Source of the DNA: Acanthosepion esculentum
Lineage: Eukaryota; Mollusca; Cephalopoda; Sepiida; Sepiidae
Assembly (NCBI GenBank): GCA_964036315.1
Contig: OZ038478.1
Span: 145,502,565 to 145,566,564 of the forward strand
Direction: 5' to 3'
Length of the DNA stretch: 64,000 nucleotides
This document shows positions 10,352-22,562 of the stretch, piece by piece. The stretch's first letter is position 1. Every line of letters starts with the position of its first letter. The notes below the pieces were generated by a model, which worked only from the letters and a program-made list of their open reading frames with translations, did not search any database and was not told the DNA's origin. The translations under genes and the position numbers were made by a program.

Positions 10352-11070
10352 TTTTAATCATTTCACCCCCATCAAGGCGAAAATGCTACTAAGATGCAAG
10401 GCGGTTACTGAGAGGGAAAGAAAATGAGAAGTCGTTAGTGAGGAGAAAGGAAAATAAAAGAACGGAATTCAGAAAACAGAAGATGTCGATAGATGTTGCA
10501 TTTAAATTTTTTGAAGATTGTAGATGGCAGGAAAGCAATAGACCGAAAGAGAGATTCACAGGTGATAAATACGAGAAAATAAAATATTAGAATCGATTTT
10601 ACGATTGCATGCAGCTATTTAAACAGTAAAACGATGAGGTCTAGTTGCTAATCTAGTATGCTTAAATTAATTCGGTCACGGTCCAAGAAGAAAAGCTCAT
10701 TAGAACAATTGTCATAAAACATATTTATAGAAAAAACAGATGGAAGCCAGGTTATAGCAGTGGTATAGTAACGAAAGTCGATGTGCTAGGTCAGGACCGA
10801 TAAAATTACAGACCCTTCTTAAGATTTTGTCGAGAATTTCGAGGTATATAGCAGTAGTACCAGATCAGATATGGCAGCAATATTCAATGCATAGGCGAAT
10901 AGCAGAATTAGCTTTTACTTGCTTAACGGTAAAGCGCCTGGATTGAAGATGGTTTCTCATATCTTAGCCTATTCATCACCTTTTTTTTATCTGCTGCAGA
11001 GCAGTTGTAAATCGAGTTCATTATATTCACTGACTTAGGAAATGTATGAATCTAACGCTTCTCCCCCAAC
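10352..11070 (-). pseudogene. CR1/jockey-like LINE, C-terminal fragment copy 2
   Basis: Minus-strand relic of the LINE family also seen at 0.5, 50.2 and 61.9 kb. Despite stops, translation gives SAIRLCIEYCCHI, AIYLEILDKILRRVCNFIGPDLAHRL, LASICFFYKY, TRLATRPHRFTV and SIDIFC-like terminal blocks in the same order as the 62 kb copy. The 3' end (GATGGGGGTGAAATGATT on the minus strand) corresponds to the family terminus TTGGGGTGATACG. At least five frame disruptions are present. It is more diverged than the 62 kb copy and therefore probably older. Confidence 0.75.
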
Positions 11071-11367
11071 CATATCTGGAGAAATAGTAGGACAAACTGG
11101 GGTCTATAGCTTTGGGTGGCAACCGGTCTAGAAGAATAAAAACTCTGAATTCAAATGTGTACGTAGCCCGGGCGAAGCACATACAACGTAGCTAAAGAAA
11201 TGATGGTTCTCATTTACGATGATCCCGACTATGGTCTGCTCTTTTTTTGTACCAAAAAATGTCTACTGTATTTTATCATTTTTCAATGGTCTTTACACCG
11301 GAGAAATTTGATACTCATTACTACTGTCCCCCAGTATTCTTGCCAATTTATATAGTACTCTTTAGGA
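11071..11367. other. unassigned; possible upstream remainder of LINE copy 2
   Basis: Continues upstream of the minus-strand LINE fragment. No clear motif is readable, and the LINE 5' boundary cannot be placed. Confidence 0.35.
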
Positions 11368-11789
11368 CAATGTTTTTCAACAGTTTTTTTTATCCTGCGG
11401 ACACCTGAACCTTAAACTTTCACAGCAAACTTAAATTATGATGATCAAAAAAGAAAGTATATTTTCTTATCATTTATATATTAACACAAGAGTTTATTGT
11501 AATTTATAATAACAGCATAATAATTAAAATTTTATAATAAACATTTATTTATTTTTCTGTTTATTATAATATGATATTTAATGAAATATTTTTATATATT
11601 ATTCATATATTTGTTTATTATAACAAGATATAATCGTATAATCATTCTAAAGGGGTCTTAATTTTCATATGTACCCTTACTGTTCTTTGGTCTTCGTTCG
11701 AAAATAATATAATGAATGACCTTTTGTGGCATACCTACGAGCCTCTAACAGCACACCGGTGTGCAGTGGCACACCGGTTGAAATCACTG
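11368..11789. mobile_element. hAT-type non-autonomous element
   Basis: About 422 bp with hAT-like terminal inverted repeats: the left end CAATGTTTTTCAACA is followed by ATCCTGCGGACACCTGAACC, and the right end on the minus strand reads CAGTGATTTCAACC. Flanking 8-mers CTTTAGGA (11360-11367) and CTTTTTGA (11790-11797) match at 6 of 8 positions, as expected for an old 8-bp target duplication. No transposase lies inside. The interior is very AT-rich. hAT assignment follows the known CAGTGGTTCTCAACC type of terminus. Confidence 0.7.
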
Positions 11790-12045
11790 CTTTTTGAGAT
11801 AGTTATAATTATTGCTCTGTTTTCTAAGTCATTGCATATAGATCCTCGGTACCATTCAAATCCCTCTCATAATTATGGTGACATCTTCATATTTCACACA
11901 ACACTAAGCGAGTGAAACCTTTAGGTTTTAAAGAAGACAATCCCTCCTCAGATCCTATAGACTGATGCAGCAGAATCATAGTTTTATCAAATACCAAAAT
12001 GGGTATCATATATAAATAGAATGGAAAATAATGATATAATTAAGA

Positions 12046-12250
12046 TGTTGATTTTTCACGCTACTTCAAGCAAAAGGATAGGAAGGAAACTCACATCAAT
12101 ATTAGAAAGAGCGATAATAGTGAACTTGAGAATTTTGTTTTCCTGAAATGAAGATTTGATAATTTTCAATGGCAATAACACTAACGGCTCAGTCAATGAA
12201 TGAAGAAGTTTTCCTATGTGAAGAAGGCTCTTCATCGTTACCATTACCAT
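12046..12250 (+). repeat. dispersed repeat H, copy 1
   Basis: Matches 45.87-46.05 kb over about 180 bp: AGATGTTGAT at the start, then CTACTTCAA, GGAAGGAAACTC, GAAAGAGCGATAA and a final TTTTCAATGGCAATA block. Both copies have the same orientation. No open frame is shared, and no terminal repeats or target duplication are evident. The element class is unknown. Confidence 0.7.
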
Positions 12251-13080
12251 TTAGATCTTTATTAAGTTCTGATATTTAGACCGTTTTTTTTCATCCTCTT
12301 TGGTGATATGTTTAGCTTTCAATTAGTTTTAATTAGGCACACTTTAGTTGTACCTTTTTTAAAAATATGTTCATAAAGGCTACCCCACTGGTTGTGTCTT
12401 CCGTGAACAACTATACATGTTTTAATCTGCATGCAATCCAACGCAGAATAACATATTTTCATTTTCTTTAATGCTGCAGTCACTGTTAAGTGAATTATAA
12501 TTCCTCAAAGTGAGCCGACTATGAAATATTCTAAGCTATCTTTATTGTTTTCCTTAGAAAAACCAATAAATCGTATCTTTCTTTCATTTTTGTCTATTTC
12601 CTTTGGTTATTTTTGGTAGAATGCTGCTATTTTTAAAGCTTCTTTTTTTTAGGGGTGACTGATTTTATTTTCTTGTTTATGTTCTAAATGTTACTTTAAA
12701 AATATCTACATACTATTTTAACTTGGAAAAAGGTCTCGGTCCGACCAAAAAGATGATTCTGAAAGAAAACCTGATGTATGATCATATGGTGAACATTTGG
12801 GAAGTGTGTCTGACTGAGAACTTTACAGCACATTTCGCATAATTACTTGTTCTATTTACTGACATTTTTCTTTGTTTATTTACTGGGCTCTGCTTGATCT
12901 GGAACAAGGCTATGCATCGCAATCTTCTAAAGCGATGTAATAGACTTAAAACTAACGTAAAAAATAACACAATGTGTAGACCAAGTTTTGAGAATATTAA
13001 GTTTTCATAGATTATGCAAACGTGTATCATGAAGTAGTATGCAACAAGGGGCAGTTTGAACTGCTAGGTAAGCTTGATTT
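12251..13080. other. unassigned sequence
   Basis: AT-rich, no recognised feature. Short frames such as the minus-strand one at 12782-13030 have no domain. Confidence 0.45.
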
Positions 13081-13084
13081 ATTT

Positions 13085-13965
13085 ACGAAATATATAAGAA
13101 TAATCCAGAACCTATACTGACAGCAAACTGCCTGCATACGGACAGAAAATGAGTTCAGCATATATACAACAATAGAAAGGTTTGTAAAACAAAGATGTGT
13201 CTTCTCACAGGACTTATTGAAACCTATTCATTGAGGCAATTCTCACAGAATTAGAAGTCCTACCTGGATTCATTTTGGCGGCCACAAACTCAACAACATA
13301 AGATATACAGATGACACAGTGTTGATAGCTGCCGCAGAAAGGAAACTACAGGAATTCCTACAGAACGCAATAAAAGGAAAACATTGATTGTAAGAAGGCA
13401 GAATATATAGTTGTCAGCAAAAGGAATGGCCCAAAACGCGAACTATAAAATGGAAAACCCTAATTCAAGCAAAAAGAAATATTAAAAAATGTAAGAAGTG
13501 TTTTAGCAGAGGGCTGAATAAGCGACACGGAAATTCAAACGCGCATTGGAATAGAGAAATATTCTTTCCAAAAGGTATGCAAAGTGACAGGAAGATTTCG
13601 TTAGAAACAAAGAAAAGAATACTGAACTGTTATGTAATATCGCTCCTCTTACATGGCAATGAATAATAACGAGGGGGCGTTAGGGAGAATGGAAATGAAA
13701 AGCACATTTCTTACTTAAAATCATAAAGCAAAATTGGAATTTTTAAGAAACGTAGAAGTCTTAGAAAATTTGAAGACAAGAAGAACAGAGAGAAATGGCG
13801 AATAACCTACCTAATATATATGTGTAAATGAAAGGAAGAGCAGTGAGGTGGGAAGGATAGTAAAAAGTGAAACATTGTTAACAGCTACAAATGTGAGGAG
13901 GTTCTGGAGAACCATGATCGCCCACTCTGTTATGGGAGACGCTAAATAGAAGTAGAATATCTGTT
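13085..13965 (+). pseudogene. RTE-like LINE reverse transcriptase relic 1
   Basis: Decayed endonuclease/reverse-transcriptase LINE. In shifting frames I read NLY-QQTACIRTENEFS, CVFS-DLL and EAILTELEVLP, then LNNIRYTDDTVLIAAAE, KEVLKNVRSVLAEG, ETKKRILNCYVISLLL and finally RRFWRTMIAH. These are the fingers, palm (Y-x-D-D box, here YTDD), thumb and C-terminal connection blocks of RTE-type elements. Several stops and frameshifts are present, and the endonuclease part is missing. It lies upstream of two further relics of the same family on the same strand. Confidence 0.75.
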
Positions 13966-14489
13966 AAAAACAAAGCCCCTCCATTCTAGCATATTTTCTT
14001 TGGTATATATGTTCTTTCCGCTTGGTTCGGGTAATCCATATTTATTTTAAAGTTTAAAACAATTTCTTTTTCCCTTTTCTAACAGGCAGTTTGAAATTGT
14101 ATCGTGTTATTGTTTTTATTAAAACTATTTCTACTATTATCTTTATTTTTGAATTAGTTTTTTCTCATCTCTTATCTTTATAACATTTTACCACGGTGCC
14201 AGACAGATCGTTATTCTTTGATAGTTAAATTGCATGTATCGGAAATAAGCTACCGTCGAGACGAAGACCATATCCCAAATCCGCGCTTTTCCTTAATTTA
14301 ACCTCAAAGACTTTCATTTTTGATATAAAGCATTGTCATTATTTGATTAATCTATCGTTCACTAACGTTATTTTTTCTAATCCTGCTTAATTAAACGCCG
14401 AATGAGAATTTTGATAAAAAGCAACTAAGATGGAATAAATTTTTTTTTAAATGAATATTGACAATGCGTCACCTGATAAATTCGCAAAT

Positions 14490-15335
14490 ATTGATGTCTT
14501 GAGCATAACAACAATATAAGATACGCAGATGACGCTATGTTGATGACAGACACAGAAAATAAACTACATGACACCCTATACAATGTAGTAAAGAAAAGCG
14601 AGAAATAAGGACTAAAAGAAGACAGAAAATATGTTCATCATAAATGCCCAAAATGCTAACTAAGAATTGGAAATATGAACATGAAACAAGTCCAGAAGTT
14701 TAAATCTCTAGGAAGTACTTTAACAGAGGACGAAAAAGCAAACGCGCGTTGCATTAGCGAAAGATACATTCCAAAAGCTAAATAATGTACCCAAAACCTA
14801 GAAGGATTTTGTTGAAAGAAAAGAGTGTTGAATCGCTAGGTGATATGAATTCTCTTGTATAGCCGTGAATGTTGGACAATCTGACTACTGATGGAGATAA
14901 ACTTGGGTGCAACCGAAATGTGTCACTATGGAAGTATGCTAAGAATTCCATGGACGGATTGAGTAATCAACAAGGAAAATTGAAGCAAAATGAACACTTA
15001 CACTCAGAATGAGAAAGAAAGAGTTGAAATATCTTGGGCATATAATGAAGAAAGAGGGCTTGAAAAGCTTAACCTTTACAGGGCATATCGAGGTCAAGTG
15101 AAGTAGGGGAACGCAGTGAGCCATCTACCTTACAAGCCTGTGTGAATGAATAACGGAACGCGAAGCGAAAGGGAGAAACCTGCCACAAGGCATAACGAAT
15201 TGTGAAAAGCCACGATCGCCTATATCCGGAAGAAAATACTAATACTAGAAGTAGAAATAGACACAAGTAAAAAGATTGTACAGTGATCGAAAAAAGGACT
15301 ATACCTACTTGACTTACGTGACAACTAATAGTGGA
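14490..15335 (+). pseudogene. RTE-like LINE reverse transcriptase relic 2
   Basis: Same family as the relic at 13.1 kb. It begins around the catalytic box (NIRYADDAMLMTDTENKL) and continues through MKQVQKFKSLGSTLTEDEK, LYSRECWTI, LRIPWTD and LKYLGHIMKKEGLEKLNLYR to the C-terminal KATIAYIRKKI region. The YADD box is preserved, but the frame is broken repeatedly. The upstream two thirds of the element are absent. Confidence 0.75.
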
Positions 15336-15469
15336 AATTCTTAGCAAAGTAGTAATGATGCTATCAAATTATTGTAGACACCTAGGGATAAAGCTTGCGA
15401 ATTCAGATCACGCCGGAGTTCGATTATTTCGGGGGTGCGCTCTATAAACTTAAGTAACAGTCAATTGTA

Positions 15470-15815
15470 GAAGAAGATTTACTCTGAATTTAAAACCCTG
15501 AAAAACAACTCCGCTATATTTTCGCAAGCCATGGTAATAAAGATATAATATCAGTGGTACTATATGGCAGCGAATGCTGAACAATATCTTCGCAAAGGAA
15601 TAACGGAAATGGCAACAGAAATGTGATTCTACAGAAGGATACTGAGAATACCATGGACTGAGCATGTGAGCAACGACGAAGTTTAAAGAAAATGGAAACC
15701 AAAAGGTCACTTATAAATAACATCAGAGAAAATCAATTGAAATTTATAGGACATATTATGAGGAAAGGGGACTCGTAAAATTTGATATTTACAGAGCAGA
15801 TTGGAGGCACCATTA
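15470..15815 (+). pseudogene. RTE-like LINE relic 3
   Basis: Third fragment of the family, carrying only the thumb and connection blocks: VVLYGSEC-TIS, RILRIPWTEHVSN, KMETKRSLINNIRENQLKFIGHIMRKGDS. It starts after the catalytic palm. Three same-strand pieces within 2.7 kb could be separate 5'-truncated insertions or products of local duplication. Confidence 0.7.
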
Positions 15816-18800
15816 TTCGTCTTATTATAGTTCTCAAAATGAGATAAATATTTTATATTCGGTATTTTATCTTTAATTTAAGTACTCTAGAAATTTATTT
15901 CCTTCTATCATTTCAGATTATAGTCTTTTCTAATATATTTTGATATTTTTCTCCCCTTTTTTATTTCTGTTTCTGAAACGCATCTTTACTTTTTCTTCTT
16001 TTTACGTAAAGCTTCCTTTTTTTCAGCTTCATTTTGCTTTGCATTTTCTTTTCTCCTCTTAATCGTCTCACTCATTTTATTTTTCTTTTCCTGCTTCAAG
16101 GTTTCCTTTCCTTCCCTCACATTTTTTCATTATTGTTGCGATAATATTTGTATTTTTATTCACTGTCATCTTCACTTTCGCTTCTTTATCTTTTTCTTCT
16201 TCATCCTTCAGTTTATTTTATTATTATTTTCATTAGATGACAATAATTTACATAATTACGTGATTTTCCTTTACGTATTATTCATCACTGCATTCTTCTT
16301 CTCATTGTTTGTGTATTACTACGATTATCATATTTACACCATTGTTATTAGTAGTAGTATCATCATCATCATCATTACGATTAGCATTCGTTAGTCAGCC
16401 ACAAAGGGAATTGAAAGATATTAACAACTCAGATTTCGAGTAAAAGCCCATTAATTCACTGATTTTTTTAAATATTTTTTAACTGAGTATTTTTAAAAAA
16501 TTCAGATACAATGAGAAAACTTCAATGTCCGACAAATGAATTCTTGGGAATTGTGGCGATATTCCTATAAAAAAACAGGGCGGCATGATTGTTAATGGGA
16601 CAAAACATTCACAAAAAAAAGTCAAACGAAAAGGAAACACATTTATTTGTTCCTTTATTTTTATATTTATGTTTTACTACTTTTGTAGTATATATCTTTG
16701 AATGAAAGCAAACAGTTGGCTCCTTGAGCGAACGAATCGCATGTTTACAAAATTTCAAACATGGATACGGCTTTTTCTACAGATAAATAGCTTTCAACAA
16801 CAAGGTAAAATAAGAAATTAATGACAATCAATTAATCAATCAATTCGTTGATTAAATAAAAATTATTGAAAAAGAAGAAAAGAACTTATTCCAGGTTGAA
16901 ATACAGACTGGAAGAAAAGAAATTGCATTAAATAAAAAATGCATAGCGTACCCACTCGTAGTAGATAAGAACTTGATGATCTATAAGAATTAGGTGTTTG
17001 CACAACTGTATAGATAAAGAAAAGGTCAACCGAGCTGCGTTAGTAGCAATAATAATAAAAAATATATTTTTCGGTCAGAATATCAGACAAGAAATGTCTT
17101 CAGCAATGTTTTGTCCACTTTTCTATCAGAATTTCATAAAATCTCCAGAGGTTTAAAGTAACGTAATTAAAACTGCTGAAATCTATTACAAGGACCTGAT
17201 GTTCGTGTCTCTAGAAAGTTGCTAATGACAAAGTAGCTGAAAATGATTACAAACTATTATTCTTCACAGAATAGGTTATTGATTTTTTTTTCTTATAATA
17301 GGTATGAAGTGGTAATTATCACTGAAATTGTTCCTTTGTTTAAATTCATATTTGCTCTCGGGATTTTGATATTGTAACCTGGGATCATGGTAGCAACACT
17401 CACCTTGATTAGAGTTGCATTTGTACATGAAACTGACAAAAAGAGAAAGACTTGTAAATAAACCCCATCGATATGCTTATTATGTAAGTGACAACTGAAA
17501 ATGTGGTTGTAAAAGTAGTAGAAGTAATACTAGTAGTTGTAATAGTTCTGTCAAAACCGCCATTATCATGATTATTATTATTATTATTGACGATTTCTTC
17601 ATTATAATCATCATTATTCTCATTATTATTGATATATTCACACCAGCGGCATTTGGTAATGATAGCGACGAGTTAAATGACAGATATTTCACGTCCATTG
17701 AAATATTCAGCACTTTTCTCAATTTCAATAATGCCTTGATCATTTCCACTCTCCGAGCAATGGTTAGAGCAGCAATTCCCAGTGTTCCCATGATTATGAA
17801 AACTACAATTACATTATTATTATAAAAATGCACTCATATCGTTAATATATCACAAGATATAACAAGTGTGTTTGATATATAGTTCCTGTAGACAATCACG
17901 TATCTTTGAAAAGTATTTACCAGATATAAAAGCCAGAACACTGAAACGAAACAAATCGGGCGTATAATTCTGTTCACACTAAAACCACAAACACGAAAAT
18001 AGAATTTGTTGTGAAGGACAGTAGTATACCGAATAGCAACATAGAACATGCATTGCTCTCGTGGTCGGTGTCTATTAAAAAAACTATATGTAGAAAACAA
18101 ATTCAAGGCCTGAACAGAGGCGTTTGGCGGCGGCGGAAAGGTTAGTCATTCAGTACTAAATGAATACAAAGACCGTAATAGGAATGTTAAAGAAATACAG
18201 AAAACTACAGATAAACTATTGAAAAAGAAACCGAAAATTTGGAGACTGCTTCGAAGTATTATTTAACTGGCAATTCTCGTAGACTAGTAAGTTTGGTTCT
18301 CAATCGGTGCCCTACATTTAATGTCTTTGGCCAAGCTAAAGAAAGCTTAGTAGATACCGGTACAGATAACAGAAGTATTCAATGGCTACTATTTTAATAT
18401 TTATTAAAATTAGAATAGAACAACATAAGGCTAAGAAGGAAAATTAAATAAAGAATACTATGCGCTGCCAATCTCGAAGTCCTAAATAATACTTGGGTTC
18501 GAAAAGCAATTCCTGCCACCGGTTGGAAATACATAAATATTTCATCCATCAAGTAAACGAAAATGTATACCATCTCATTGTTTATTTGGAAGTATATATT
18601 TTCTTCTTTTTTTAATGTTAGATTAGCCCAACTTCGTAGGCAGCTCGTCGTGCTGTATCGATCTAATGAGTAGTGAATTTAATCCTTACTAATAGCTTGT
18701 GAAAACAACGCGCTGCTCACCGTTCGACCTCAAATACTCCATACAATAAGGACTTGTGAAACAAGTCCGGTTTTGGGACAATGTTTCTTTTTTCCTTTTA

Positions 18801-19080
18801 AGGGGGTTAAGTAGCAGTGTTCGAAAGTGAACACAACAGATGAAGATGGAATTTGAACACGACGCGCCAATCCCACTTCCATATTTTAATTATTACAATT
18901 TATGATTACTCTATAAAATATTTTATACCTATAAATAAGTATACGGGTTTTCAAATGATCCCAAGGAAAAGCCACTAATTATGACTAGCGCGAGAAATCA
19001 ATAGTAATCGTGTAGCTAAGTTAATTGTCACGTCTTTAATATTATTTTTGGAAGTGGGTTCTAGCCTACGAAGCTCCGCC
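15816..19080. other. unassigned sequence
   Basis: No host gene or recognised mobile element seen in 3.3 kb. It includes a pyrimidine-rich plus-strand tract at about 15870-16215 and mixed ATT/ATC runs at about 16360 and 17568-17635. Open frames at 17480-17833 are produced by these trinucleotide runs and are not supported as genes. Confidence 0.45.
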
Positions 19081-19087
19081 CCAAAAG

Positions 19088-19089
<2 letters not shown>

Positions 19090-19142
<53 letters not shown>
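19090..19142. repeat. (AAT)n array
   Basis: About 17 AAT units following CCGCCCCAAAAGTG on the plus strand. It could be the tail of a plus-strand retroposon whose body (about 19000-19089) I do not recognise. Confidence 0.9.
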
Positions 19143-19143
<1 letters not shown>

Positions 19144-19579
19144 TTTTCAAACGCAAGAATCTGCAACTAGAAATTACGAGAATGTAACATTTAAACGCAA
19201 CCATTATTTGAGTACTTATACGAGGTCTTGAAAAGATGGTGAAAATACGGCTAGAAACATAAATAAAAGGCCAAGAAATTCGCCATTAGGAGAATTAGAA
19301 AATATTCTATTAACGAGCACAGCTTACATAATAACAAAATCTTCAATCAGTTTTTAAGAAAAAAAATATATAAGTGAGAAAGTGTGCTGGAGTAATGAGG
19401 AGACTTTCTGTCACCCAGTAAACATCAGTTACTACTGGTGCGAAAATTGTAAATGATGCTAATTAAACGTTAATAATTATAAATTTTGTTAATTATGCTA
19501 AAAAATAAAAATTATACTAAAAAATAAATTTACATATAAAAATAATTATCATTAGAGTAAATTTAAATATTTATAATAA

Positions 19580-19614
19580 TGAATTTATTATTATCATTAT
19601 TATTATCATTATTA

Positions 19615-19661
<47 letters not shown>
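19580..19661. repeat. (ATT)n array, tail of family C repeat
   Basis: ATT units with ATC interruptions run into GTTGTTGTTGTTGCTGCTG and then into the family C sequence. On the minus strand the array lies at the 3' end of that repeat. Confidence 0.85.
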
Positions 19662-19905
19662 GTGTTGTTGTTGTTGCTGCTGAGCGAGAGAGCAATACAT
19701 CAACAAAGTGATGCTTGTGTACAAACAAACGAAACACAATATATATAATATAGCCCAACATGATATTTAGTCTGATAAGAATATACCAAGCACATGTATT
19801 ACAGCCAAAATGTACGAAATGATGACAGGTTTTGATAAAAATAGCGCAAAACGTTTCAAATTAGGCACAGTTAGAAACATATACAGTTCGAGTATCCCAT
19901 TGCTC
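19662..19905 (-). repeat. dispersed repeat family C, copy 1
   Basis: Plus-strand landmarks are GAGAGAGCA, ACATCAACAAAGTGATGC, CACATGTATTACAGCCAAAA and GATGACAGGTTTTGATAAAA. The same order is found at 38.27-38.47 kb. Both copies start immediately after an (ATT)n array, so on the minus strand they end in (AAT)n, like LINE families A and B. It is probably a retroposon 3' region, and I recall similar sequence as common in octopus DNA (not checked). Confidence 0.65.
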
Positions 19906-20004
19906 GTAACTACTTATAGTTTATTATTACTTTTTGTGGTAGTCTTTAATAGAGGCATTTTTATCTAATTCCACTATCATATATGAAGAAGGTAAATTAT
20001 TATT
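19906..20004. other. short spacer with imperfect ATT run
   Basis: Unassigned spacer that ends in an imperfect ATT run directly before the 3' end of family A copy 2. Confidence 0.5.
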
Positions 20005-21658
20005 GTTATTATTAATATTATTTTTATTTCCTTTGATTTCTGGCGTTTACACATTTCTTTCCGGGCCCGCCCAGGGACCAAAGGTTAGAAATGGCATCAT
20101 GACACTTTCCACTGACCAAAAAATTATGCCTAGATAAAGCCCTTCGTAAAGTGTGTGCTGTACTTGTCAGGACAATTTTTTGTATCTCTTTGAGGCATGG
20201 ACTTCCAGGAATCCCTTCACTTAGTCTACTGGAGTCTTTTCCAACCAATCTTCCGACTCCAACTACAACAGGAATTGTTGATGTTCCTATGTGCCACAAT
20301 TTTTGAGATTTCTATTTCAAGGTACTTGTATTTTGACAGCTTTTTGAATATCTTTCAATATACATTGCAGTCTGCAGTGAGTGCCATATCAATAAGGAGG
20401 GCACTTTTTTGTTTGTGGTCTCTAATATCAATGTCTGAACGGTTGATTTGATTGTTCTGTCAGTGTGTATTGTGTAGTCCCATAGAATTGTAACAGGTCC
20501 TATGTCCGTAACCGGGTCTGAGTGGTGCTCATACCAGTTTCTTTCAGTTTCCTACCCGTAGAAGTTGCATATTTTCCAGTGCAGATATTGGCCCACTCTG
20601 TCGTGTAGAGATTTATACTCAATGGGTGCCAATATCGTGCAACCTGATACAAGATAATCAATTGTTTCTGGATATTTATCATAGAATCTGCATTTTGGTC
20701 TAACACAATATTTTGTATATGTGCTTGATAATTCCTAGTTAAAAAGCATTGGTACTCTGCAGCAAGGATAAAACCTTCAATTTCAGCTTTCAACCCTGCA
20801 CTACGTAGCCACTGATGGGTACGGGTTTTGTCTACTTCAGCCTGTTTGGTACTGGCAGAGTATTGGCCATGAAGCGATTTATCTTTCCATTGATTCTGTA
20901 TCTGGTCTGTTGCATTTGTGTTTGCTTTCTTTTGTAAGTATTTTGTAGCTTCAGCCGGTGTATTGTGCTTTACTTGTATTTCTGCGCCCATTTGAAACTC
21001 CATTTTGAATTTGTTGGCTTCCTTTATTACGGAGTAAAAACGCTTACTACTTTCATCTTCTTTGACACAGATTATCATCCAGTCTTCTGTAGTTTCCAAG
21101 TATTTTAGGATGCCAATTTTTGTAGTTTTGTAGGAGAGTTCTAGTTGAAGTAATCCTCTGCCTCCTTCGGATCTGGCCACATGCAGACGATCAACATCAG
21201 CTTTGGGATTATACATGTAGTGGCAGGTGAGAAGCTTTCTCATTTTGGTGTTCATTCGCTTAATTTCAGCCTAGGTCCAGTTAAGGACATTAAAACTGTA
21301 TTGCACCACAGGGACAGCCAAGGTGTTTATGGCTGATATTCTCATTTTTTTTTGGTTTAGCTCGGTATTTAGTACCAGGCGTACACGCCTGTTGTACTCC
21401 TTTCTTACCTTCTCCTTGGGGGTGTTGTATGCCATCTCCTTCGTTAATTCCTAGGTACTTATAGGCATCATCGTGTTCCAGTTCCCTAATCTTTGTAAGA
21501 AAATCTAAATCTTTTAAGGGTTTTTCTGTAATTCTACCTTTTGTTACTTTTGAACATTTATCTAATCCGAAGTCCATACCTATGATGTCACTGAAGTATT
21601 TTACAATATTGAGGAGGCCCTTCAACTCATTGTCGTCTTTGGCAAAGAGTTTGAGATC
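20005..21658 (-). pseudogene. R4/Dong-like LINE family A copy 2, 5'-truncated
   Basis: Minus-strand copy of the LINE at 2.2-6.1 kb. It begins at DLKLFAKDD, exactly within the catalytic YMDD box (Y and M are lost), and runs through GLDKCSKV, the thumb, RKLLTCHYMYNPKADVDRLH, ARSEGGRGLLQLELSYKT, the CCHC region and LWHIGTSTIPVVVG to the same 3' end with (AAT)n. Frames are broken near 21270 and 20460, and the CCHC and endonuclease signatures are partly lost. It preserves a 25-bp segment at about 21174-21198 that copy 1 has lost. Its 5' edge abuts the (AAT)n tail of family B copy 2. Confidence 0.85.
20063..20079 (-). promoter_or_regulatory. degraded 3' stem-loop of family A copy 2
   Basis: Equivalent of the hairpin at 2286-2302. 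Minus-strand GGTCCC faces GGGCCC around TGGGC, so one pair is lost and the loop has one change, consistent with decay of a dead copy. Confidence 0.55.
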
Positions 21659-22016
21659 ATTATTATTATTATTATTGGTTTGCATTTGTTTTATAATCAC
21701 ATGTTGCGTCATAACCAATTACATAGGTAAAACGAATTATAAGATTTTGTTTCTACTTAATTAAAAAAAAATACAGTTTATTTTAGGGATTTCCTGGAGA
21801 GATGGCGTACCAGGGACTTTGTTCATTTGTTGCTGAGTTCTTTTCATTATCAGACCCAAAACACTTGCTTTTTTATCTCTACCTCCAGGTCTTTCGTTGT
21901 ATTAGCTTAATTTTACAAAAGACCTTCACAGAGATTTTTTCGCTACTTGGTACGCTTTTGCCAATCAGTGTGCAAACTTTGTCTTTTCTGTCTTTGATAA
22001 TATGAATGAATTCCTT
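21659..22016 (-). pseudogene. R4-like LINE family B copy 2, C-terminal and 3' end
   Basis: On the minus strand, broken coding sequence resembling the end of family A is readable: KTWR- or KDLEVEIKK-like blocks followed by KVPGTPSLQEIPKI (compare IPGSPCLKEIQKI in family A). A 3' untranslated region follows with a partly decayed stem-loop (21708-21722) and ATGTGATTATAAAACAAATG, then (AAT)n. The tail ends directly on the truncated family A copy 2. At 2 kb the order of A and B is reversed, so this is not a simple segmental duplication. Confidence 0.7.
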
Positions 22017-22076
22017 GTATTATTATTATTATTGTTATTATTATTCTTATTATCATCATCATTATTATTATTTTTT
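22017..22076. repeat. imperfect (ATT)n tract
   Basis: ATT units with GTT, CTT and ATC interruptions at the upstream (minus-strand 5') edge of family B copy 2. It is consistent with insertion of that element into an ATT-rich target. Confidence 0.75.
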
Positions 22077-22494
22077 AGTTTGCTTGTTTGTTTTACGAGC
22101 TGCCTGCAAGTTTCAACCTGAAATCTCAAGAGACTACAACTCAACAGATAATTATTGTTAGTACGATTAGTTGAATGTGTAGCTGGCATTTCCAGCATCA
22201 TTTTTCTTAATGTCATATGATAGTGTATATTAGTTTAAACTTTCATTAAAACGTCTATATATATCCACAAGTACAATTTATGTACAGGTAAAATGTGTAC
22301 ACAGATGAAATAGAAATTTTGAAAAAATATTAATTATGACAGGTGTAAAAAATCAGAAAACTCACGGAAGAATCTTTTAAACATGAAGAAAAAATCCTTC
22401 AAAATGTGCAGGGTTCTGTGAATATATGTGAATATGAATATTAACTCCAGTTCACATCCTGTCATATTGATAAAACTTTCCTGAGGATTTGGAA

Positions 22495-22495
<1 letters not shown>
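22077..22495. other. unassigned sequence
   Basis: No recognised feature. Confidence 0.4.

Positions 22496-22560
<65 letters not shown>
22496..22560. repeat. (ATT)n array
   Basis: About 21 near-perfect units. No recognised element on either side. Confidence 0.95.

Positions 22561-22562
<2 letters not shown>

Noticed and set aside
17480..17833. 117-codon minus-strand frame with hydrophobic segments
   Set aside because: Much of it comes from ATT/ATC and (TAC)n-type runs. The overlapping plus-strand frame is equally open, and no domain is visible.
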